Shown here piece by piece: positions 57,579 through 64,000 of a stretch of 64,000 nucleotides of DNA (positions are counted from its first letter, which is position 1; each line of letters begins with the position of its first letter). The notes beneath the pieces are model-generated. The model worked only from the letters and a program-made list of their open reading frames with translations, was not told the DNA's origin and did no database searches. Source of the stretch: Calliopum simillimum. Lineage: Eukaryota > Arthropoda > Insecta > Diptera > Lauxaniidae. The position numbers and the translations under genes are program-made. The stretch covers positions 28,077,964-28,141,963 of the forward strand of contig OX638370.1 of assembly GCA_951812925.1 (NCBI GenBank). Direction: 5' to 3'.

Positions 57579-60500
57579 ATGTCATATCCCAGTGATTTAA
57601 TAACTGCATTGTTAGCATTAGGCGTAGTGATTTTAAGCGCCATTTGGCTATGGCTACAGCGCAATTTCTCCTACTGGAAGCGTCACAGTATACCTTTTAT
57701 CAAACCAAATTGGTTTTTCGGCAATATAAAAGAAATTATTATGTTGGAAAATAATCCAGCGGATCATTTTCAGGAGTTATATCATGATAAAGTTGCTGTT
57801 GATCAATCAGCTGTGGGTATATTTTTATTTGGCAAACCCTGTTTGCTGCTACGTGAACCGGAGCTAGTGAAATTAGTGCTAGTAAAAGATTTTAATAAAT
57901 TCTCTAATCGTCATTCGGCATCAGATCCACATTCTGATGCTTTGGGTGCAGAGAATTTGTTTTTCGTGAAAAATCCCAAATGGAAGGAAATTCGCACAAA
58001 ATTGACACCCGTTTTTACGAGTGGTAAAATGAAGCAAATGTTTCCACTCATAGAGGAGGTAAGTATTTTTAAAGTTTAAAAAGTGTTTTCTAAACTACAA
58101 TAAATAATTTAAAATTGGTACCTATAAAGTTGAATTTGGTAAAAGTGTTATATACTAGGGTGGTTCAAAATTTTAAAATTTTTTAGAATTGCGCTACAAC
58201 AGCACCAAAATGTTTTATTTGATGTAAATAAGCACCATGTAAAATTTGGTCCATTTCAGGAAACATTTGAAAAACCGAAAAGTGGCCCCGAATATGAAAT
58301 TTTTTTTTTTTTTTTTTGTTGTAAAATTTAAACTGCTCAACTTTTTATATACATAGACTATAGTTTGCCTTATGGCCGAGATTTGACCATTTCGATTTGA
58401 CTTTAAAAGGACCACCCAACTGTTAACATAAGAAAACAAATGCTAACCCTATCTCCTTATCAAATTTCATAAAAATCAATGCAGTGGCTTAGACGTGAGA
58501 TTTTTTTTTCCATTTAGGGGAGTTGCACAGCCCAATGAAAAACATAGTGAACATGTTATCATTCCTTTGTGCTAGTCCTATCTCTATACCAAATTTCATA
58601 AAAATCAATGCAGTGGTTTAGACGTGAGAGCTTTTTTACTATTTAGGGGCGTGGCACCGCCCACTAAAAAACATAATGGTCATTTTACCGTTTCTTAGTG
58701 CTTACCCTATCACCGTAAAAATCGATTTAGTGGCTTAGCCGTGAGAGCGTTTTTCCCATTTAGGGGCGTGGGATCGCCCACTTTTAAAAAAATGTGCATA
58801 GTCCTATGCACTGCTCCTTCTAACAACCTTTCCATCAAACAAATTGGTTGAGATTTAGGTATAGAAACAGGGACTGAACCGATTTCGTTTGCCTATTTAT
58901 ATATAAGATTTTGAGCCGCTAAATTCGAATCTGAATTTATTTCTCTGTACTGTAGTTTTGAAGATATCCATTCAAGATGGAAAATAAAGATTCGAAATGG
59001 AATGGCTAATATCTCCAAAATTGGAGAACTCATGGAGAAATAAATTGCAGAATCGAAAGCTGCTCAGAATCCATATAAAAGATTTGAACATCTTAAATTT
59101 TAAAACACAAATTTTTTCATATCCAGGATCACTCTTCAGTTTTTAAAATGGTTTGAAATTCATCAAATATTCTCCGAACAGGACCAAATTTTACTTAGTG
59201 CTTATTTGCATCAAAGAGAACATTTTGGTGCCGTGGGAGCGGAATTCCAAGCAGATTTTTGTTTTTATATTGAACCTGTCTTATATACCAATCTTTATTT
59301 CTTGTTCTTAATAAAATGTTGCATTTTTATAAAACAGATCGGCAGCGAGCTTGACAGCTACCTATGCTCATTACCCATGGATCCAAAAACTAATGCGATC
59401 GAGAGAGAGATCAAAGAACTTAACGCACTCTACAGCACAGACGTTATAGCAACTATTGCTTATGGCATAAGCGCTAATAGCATTAAAAATCCCAATGGAG
59501 ATTTTCGCACCAACGGAAAACGCATCTTTCATTTTACACGTCGACGGTATGTATCAAATGTCTGTTAGGATTTCAAAGTTTGGTGCATTCACTTGGTCCT
59601 TCCGTTTGTAACGCAGAGAAGGAGGCGTGGCAGTTATAGAAAAGTATATATTCTTTATCAGCGTCACCTCCTGAGTCGATAGAGCCATGTCCGTCTATCT
59701 GGCTGGCTGGCTGTGTGTGGAAATACGTTTTTTGTGAAAACTGAGCAAGATAATTCAATCAAATTTAGTACATTGCCTCCGTCGTCAAAGTTAGCTCGTG
59801 GGATTGAAAATTTGTCAAATCGGTCAACGGACACGCCTACCGAATTAAATTTTACTCAGAAACTAAGAACTATAAATGCAAGCTCTCAATAAATACTTGG
59901 TGAAATCAGACAAGAGGGCGTGGCACCTCCGCTATAAGCAAAAGCTTGAAAACGCTATAGTAAAAATGTTTTTTTTTTAGATAATCCAACCAAATTTCAC
60001 TCAGATCCTAAGAGCCATAAATGCAAGCTCTGAGCAAAAACTGGGTGAACTCGGACAAAAGGCACCTCTACATATATAAGCAAAATTTTCAAAATACTGC
60101 AGTGTGGGGTGTTTAATGTTTGACCAGGCCAAAGGTAACACCCTTACTAGTTCTATTTCATTTTTAATTCCCAGACCTGTAAGTGCGGGCATGTCGCAAA
60201 TTTTCTCTGCACTATTTTGAACATCAGGCTAATTCAAAATTGGCACCATTCTATTAAAAACAATTTTCTATTTTCAGTGCTTTCGAATTTTCGGCAATGT
60301 TCTTTTGGCCAAGTTTGGTGCGTCTCTTTGGCTTTAAATTTTTCTCCAAAGAAACAACTGACTTTTTGCGTTCCACAATAAATTACATTATGGATGAACG
60401 CATTAAATCTGGCGCCAAGCGTAATGATCTAATTGATATTTTAGTGGGTTTTAAGCAAAATACGGGAAAAGAACAATTTCAGCTAAAAGGCGATACACTT

Positions 60501-61210
60501 GTTGCACAAGCGGCGGTATTTTTCTCAGCTGGTTTTGAGACCTCTTCGGGGGCTATGTCATTTGGCTTATATGAGCTGTCGAAACGTATGGATTTACAAC
60601 AACGCTTACGCAATGAAATACGTGAATATCTGCAGAAGAATGATGGAAAGCTCACATATGAGATGATTAATGAAATGCCCTATTTGAATATGGTTTTGCA
60701 AGAAATATTGCGCTTGTATCCGCCATTGCCGTTCTTAGATCGCGAATGTACGCTTAGTCGCAATGAAAAGGAATATTCGCTGAGACCGTATTGTGACTAT
60801 GGTGTGCCAAATAATATGCCTGTTATAATACCCATCTATGCATTGCAACGTGATCCGAAGGTGAGTTGAATTTAAAATGCTACTAAGCTCTTGTTCATCT
60901 TTTTTTTTCTTCTTCTTTTTCACAGTACTTTCCAAATCCAAATGTATTTGATCCGGAACGTTTTTCACCAGCTAATAAGCAAAATGTTAACAATTTTGCC
61001 TATTTGCCTTTTGGTACCGGTCCACATAATTGCATTGGTGAACGTTTTGGTATAGTTTCGACAAAAGTTGGCTTGATTAGCTTCCTGCGGAATCATTATA
61101 TTGCGCCATGCGAGAAATCACGTGCTGAAATGAAATTGGAACCACGTGCTTTGATTATACAATCGGAGGGTGGCATATACTGTAATATTGTTAGAGATCC
61201 TTTACTTTAA
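57579..61210 (+). CDS. Cytochrome P450, CYP6-like (clan 3)
   Basis: Four exons: 57579-58058, 59338-59546, 60278-60860 and 60926-61210. All introns are GT-AG and in phase, and the product is 518 residues, normal for a microsomal P450. It acts as a haem monooxygenase using electrons from P450 reductase. An N-terminal membrane anchor (ALLALGVVILSAIWLWL) is followed by a proline-containing hinge. The C-helix WKEIR, the I-helix oxygen-binding motif AGFETS, the K-helix EILR, the PERF motif (DPERF) and the haem loop FGTGPHNCIGERFG with its cysteine ligand are all intact. So the protein looks functional. CYP6 enzymes commonly oxidise plant toxins and insecticides; the substrate here is unknown. Introns 1 and 2 are filled with transposon sequence. 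The gene lies 677 bp after the Ecm29 stop. Confidence 0.95.
58150..59285. mobile_element. MITE of about 1.1 kb in P450 intron 1
   Basis: The left end GGGTGGTTCAAAATTTT pairs loosely with the right end read backward (CAGGTTCAATATAAAA). Stronger pairing lies just inside ('gcaccaaaatg' to 'ataagcac' near 58200 versus 'gtgcttatttgcat' to 'cattttggtgc' near 59205). Three direct repeats of about 125 bp lie at about 58480-58790, each with 'aatttcataaaaatcaatgc', 'ttagacgtgag' and 'atttaggggcgtgg'. Confidence 0.65.
59570..60165 (+). repeat. Dispersed repeat family R1 in P450 intron 2
   Basis: Runs from 'gttacaaacgg'-type sequence (inverse at 59605) through 'cacctcctgagtcgatagag' and 'ctggctggctggctgtgtgt' to the terminal 'ggccaaaggtaacaccctta'. 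It is the best-preserved plus-orientation copy and occupies nearly the whole 731 bp intron. Confidence 0.8.
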
Positions 61211-61263
61211 AACTGCATTGTAGATATACACGTAATTTTATACCTTTTTCGGAAAATATCATT

Positions 61264-61281
61264 CTATGATAATTATCATAG
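61264..61281. repeat. Perfect 18 bp palindrome in the P450 3' flank
   Basis: CTATGATAATTATCATAG is self-complementary and lies 54 nt after the P450 stop. It may form a hairpin in the 3'UTR. No AATAAA is seen nearby, so the P450 polyadenylation site is unresolved. Confidence 0.5.
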
Positions 61282-61483
61282 TGCCGTAGCTGTTGGAAAC
61301 TTTATATCATCTTAGATATAAAGAGTTATCTTTATAATTTGTTGCAATATGTACTTTGGTATAAAAAATGTAATGTGATAACGACAGTCTTGACATTTTT
61401 AAAAAAATATATACTTTACATTCTAAAGAAAATTAAGATACTTTTTATTGCAACTTTAATCGTCTGGAAAAGTGCACATTACG

Positions 61484-61491
61484 CATCGATA
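61484..61491 (+). promoter_or_regulatory. DRE-like element upstream of the phosphoserine phosphatase
   Basis: CATCGATA matches the fly DRE (TATCGATA) at 7 of 8 bases and lies about 85 nt before the probable 5'UTR splice donor. DRE sites mark housekeeping promoters in flies. A chance match is possible. Confidence 0.3.
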
Positions 61492-61569
61492 AGGCCCATT
61501 TCACTCCAACAAATCGCACGAACTTTTTTGTGTATGGTTTTATTTCTTCGACAAATTAAAATTTTCCAG

Positions 61570-61628
61570 GTATGTAGCAATCTTTGATAAATTTGTTGTT
61601 TATTCCTTTTGACATTGTAAATTTCCAG
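61570..61628 (+). other. Predicted 59 nt intron in the phosphoserine phosphatase 5'UTR
   Basis: CAG|GTATGT at 61570 is a strong donor and TTTCCAG at 61628 a good acceptor. The 59 nt length equals other introns in this window. It would be spliced just upstream of the ATG at 61647. Confidence 0.6.
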
Positions 61629-61646
61629 CTTCATCAAAAGTTAAAG

Positions 61647-62330
61647 ATGAGCAACGCTTCAACGACCAAAAATCTCGAATGCGCTGCAAAAATTATAAAA
61701 GAATCTCATATAATATGTTTCGATGTTGACTCCACTGTCATCCAAGAGGAGAGCATAAATGAACTTGCAATTTTTTGTGCTAAATACCCTGAAGTATCAA
61801 GCCTAACCGAAAGCGCTATGGGTGGTACAATAACTATTGAAGATTCTCTCACGCAACGTCTGAATATAATACAACCAACACAAAAACTTATTGCTGATTT
61901 CATCAAAACACGTCGCTGTACACTGACCAACAATGTTAAACATTTTATTGAACAGCTTAAGGCTGCTGGAAAACAAGTGTATTTGATTACAGGCAATTTT
62001 GATTGCATTATTGAACCAATAGCCATTGAACTTGGTATTCCGAGCACTTATATATTTGCGAATAAATTGTTTTTTTACTACAATGGAGATTATGCTACTT
62101 TTGATAGAGCACAGCCTACTTCTAAGTCTGGCGGTAAGGCTGTTGCTATTGCAATGATAAAGAATTGTAATCCAACGAATACAAAGATCACCATGATAGG
62201 TGATGGTATAACCGATTTAGAGGCTGCACCACCAGCGGACTATTTTATTGGGTTTGGTGGAAATGTGGTGCGCAAGGAGGTGTTTGAGCGTGCGCAGTAT
62301 TATATAACTGAATTTGAGCAACTGATGTAA
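61647..62330 (+). CDS. Phosphoserine phosphatase
   Basis: The 227-residue protein, nearly the length of the human enzyme, catalyses the last step of serine synthesis (phosphoserine to serine) in the cytosol. It is a HAD-superfamily enzyme. Motif I CFDVDSTVIQEE supplies the nucleophile and acid-base aspartates. The substrate-binding glutamate and AMGGTITIEDSLTQRL arginine are present. The lysine of motif III lies in KSGGK, and the metal-binding aspartates in MIGDGITDLEAAPPADYF. Motif II reads LITGNFD, where most family members have SGGF: Thr replaces Ser and Asn replaces the second Gly. I chose the ATG at 61647 because an earlier in-frame start at 61584 falls inside the predicted intron. It is an orthologue or paralogue of fly astray. 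The coding region is intronless. The next gene upstream is the P450, same strand. Confidence 0.93.
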   Translation: MSNASTTKNLECAAKIIKESHIICFDVDSTVIQEESINELAIFCAKYPEVSSLTESAMGGTITIEDSLTQRLNIIQPTQKLIADFIKTRRCTLTNNVKHFIEQLKAAGKQVYLITGNFDCIIEPIAIELGIPSTYIFANKLFFYYNGDYATFDRAQPTSKSGGKAVAIAMIKNCNPTNTKITMIGDGITDLEAAPPADYFIGFGGNVVRKEVFERAQYYITEFEQLM

Positions 62331-62377
62331 TGCTTCTTACTTCCAGAGTCTTACAATTGTAACTATAATCATATTAA

Positions 62378-62383
62378 AATAAA
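62378..62383 (+). terminator. Polyadenylation signal for the phosphoserine phosphatase
   Basis: AATAAA lies 48 nt after the stop codon. Confidence 0.65.
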
Positions 62384-62649
62384 TATTCTACAGTAGTGCA
62401 TTAATAAATTATATATTACCATTAGACATTGACTTTGAGGCTTTTATTGCTAAGATAAAAACGAAAATATTCAACAATAAGCTTTCAAATGTTATCAGTT
62501 GAAATGTTTATTATCTATGAATTATAATCTAATTGTTAGGCCTTTCAAATAAAAAGATAACTAATTAATTTGCAAGACCGAAAAGATTATTATATATAGA
62601 TAAGTCAAAAGATATTTATTTGAATTAGGATGCACTTACATTTGCATAA

Positions 62650-64000
62650 TTTATTGTCGACCATATAATATACCAAACAGACCTGATAAAGCAGGCAGAC
62701 CAGTTGGACCAAACAAACCTGGGAGACCAGACTTTACAGCCAGACCGTAAGTAAGGTTCGGTTAGGTTAAGGTGGCGGTAATTGCGAAGAGCAAAAACCA
62801 CAAACGCCCTTCTGTTAGGAGAATAGTATTGTTCTGGCTTCATGATTTTCATCAATATCGAAGGTTCCAGTTTTCAAAAGCCTAGACCGTATAGATCAAA
62901 CAAACCGGACAGACCTAACGAAACAAATAGACCTGACTGACCATACAGATTAGGAGATTAGGCAGACCATACTGACTAAACAGAACAAACCGACGAATCA
63001 AACCGGAGAGACCAAACGGATTAGATGGAACGATCAAAAAAAAATGGACGGACTAAACAAAACGAAGACAATAGACTTAACACATCAGATATACCGCACA
63101 AACTGGACAGACCGCACGAACCGGACTGACCAACCAAACTGAACAGACCAAGCAAAACGGACTGACCAAGCAAACCAGATATACCAGACTGCATACCAAA
63201 CAAACCAGACAGACCAAGCAAACCAGACTGACCAACCAAACCGGACAGACTTGACAAACCAAACAGGCCAGACAGACTAGACAAAACAAACAAACTAAAC
63301 AGACCAATCAAACCGGACAGACCATAAGATAAGATAGAACATACCACACAAACCGGAAAGACTAAACAAACCGGACAGACTAAACAAACTGGACAGACAA
63401 AACAAGCCGGACAGACCTGACAAAACACACAGGCCAAAGATACCGGACAGACCAAAAAAATTGTACAGAGCAAGCAAATCGGATAAGCCAAATAGATTAG
63501 ATAGAAAGACCAAATAAACCGGACAGACCAAACAAACCGGGTAGACCAAACAAACCGGGTAGACCAAACAAACAGTACAGACCTGACAAAACAAACAAGC
63601 CAAAGATACTGGACAGACCAAATAAATTGGGCAGACCAAACAAACCGGACAGATCAGACAGATTATATAGAAAGACCAAATAAACCGGACAGACCAAACA
63701 AACCGGACAGACCTGACAAAACAAACAGGCCAAAGATACCGAACAGACCAAAGAAATTGGGCAGAGCAAACAACCCGGATAGACCAAACAGATTAGATAG
63801 AAAGACCAAACAAACCGGACAGACCTGGCAAAACAAACAAGCCAAAGATACCGGACAGATCAAAGAAATTGGAGAGAGCAAACAACCCGGACAGACCAAA
63901 TAAATTAGATAGAAAGACCAGATAAACCGGACAGACCAATAAATCAGGCAGACCAAACAAAAAGGACAGACCTGACAAAAAAAAAAAAATAAGGCAAAGA
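62650..64000. repeat. Tandem array built on CCGGACAGACCAAACAAA, continuing past the window
   Basis: A 9/18 bp unit ('ccggacagaccaaacaaa') repeats from about 62650 to the right edge. Beyond 63490, a higher-order period of about 113-165 bp appears, marked by 'gattagatagaaagaccaaa' at 63496, 63660, 63790 and 63903 and by 'acaagccaaagataccgg'. An R3-type fragment ('ggttaggttaaggtggcggt') interrupts it near 62760. The minus-strand frames repeating GLSGLFGL are translations of the array. Confidence 0.9.

Noticed and set aside
61584..61646. N-terminal extension of the phosphoserine phosphatase from an upstream ATG
   Set aside because: The upstream ATG lies inside a predicted 59 nt intron with strong donor and acceptor, and the extension is not needed for the family length.
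63021..63978. Several overlapping hydrophobic frames (GLSGLFGL...), membrane-protein-like
   Set aside because: All derive from the CCGGACAGACCAAACAAA array in different frames; no gene signals.

Overview
This is an AT-rich nuclear segment of an insect genome, almost certainly a fly. The genes have many short introns (55-80 nt) with GT-AG ends, and the proteins look dipteran. Dense mariner-, hAT- and PIF-type MITEs and decayed non-LTR elements are typical of a large fly genome. A tephritid-like fruit fly is my best guess, but that is inference. There are no bacterial operons, CRISPR arrays or phage genes.

Genes. Four protein-coding genes can be reconstructed, all in the right half. (1) A BTB-BACK-Kelch protein on the minus strand, two exons, 33930-35671, 553 aa. 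(2) The proteasome adaptor Ecm29 on the plus strand, 20 exons, 40968-56901, 1889 aa, with every junction in phase. (3) A clan 3/CYP6-like cytochrome P450 on the plus strand, four exons, 57579-61210, 518 aa, with a TATA box and initiator. (4) A phosphoserine phosphatase on the plus strand, one coding exon, 61647-62330, 227 aa, with a probable 5'UTR intron. The last three lie head to tail within 22 kb but have unrelated functions: proteasome quality control, oxidative metabolism and serine synthesis. Nothing suggests a shared pathway.

Left half (1-33.9 kb). I find no complete gene. It is a patchwork of mobile-element remains: a broken Tc1/mariner transposase (0.4-2 kb), long inverted-repeat elements (3.3-4.3, 7.3-7.6, 9.3-9.7 and 12.2-13.6 kb, the last a 1.38 kb near-perfect palindrome), MITEs with recognisable target-site duplications (8.5, 14.4, 21.8, 22.9, 27.1, 30.0 and 33.1 kb), non-LTR fragments (10.3, 22.1-22.7 and 26.1-27.0 kb), a tRNA-derived SINE-like piece (13.9 kb) and a 1.25 kb G-rich minisatellite (16.4-17.6 kb). 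A possible secreted-protein exon (23.9-24.2 kb) is the only candidate host coding sequence there.

Right half. The large Ecm29 and P450 introns are where repeats accumulate. They hold a TIR transposon with recurring internal 14-mers, a 0.4 kb GTGAA microsatellite, a roughly 40 bp minisatellite shared by two introns and the upstream intergenic region, and copies of repeat families also present in the left half. The window ends inside another tandem array (62.65 kb to the edge).
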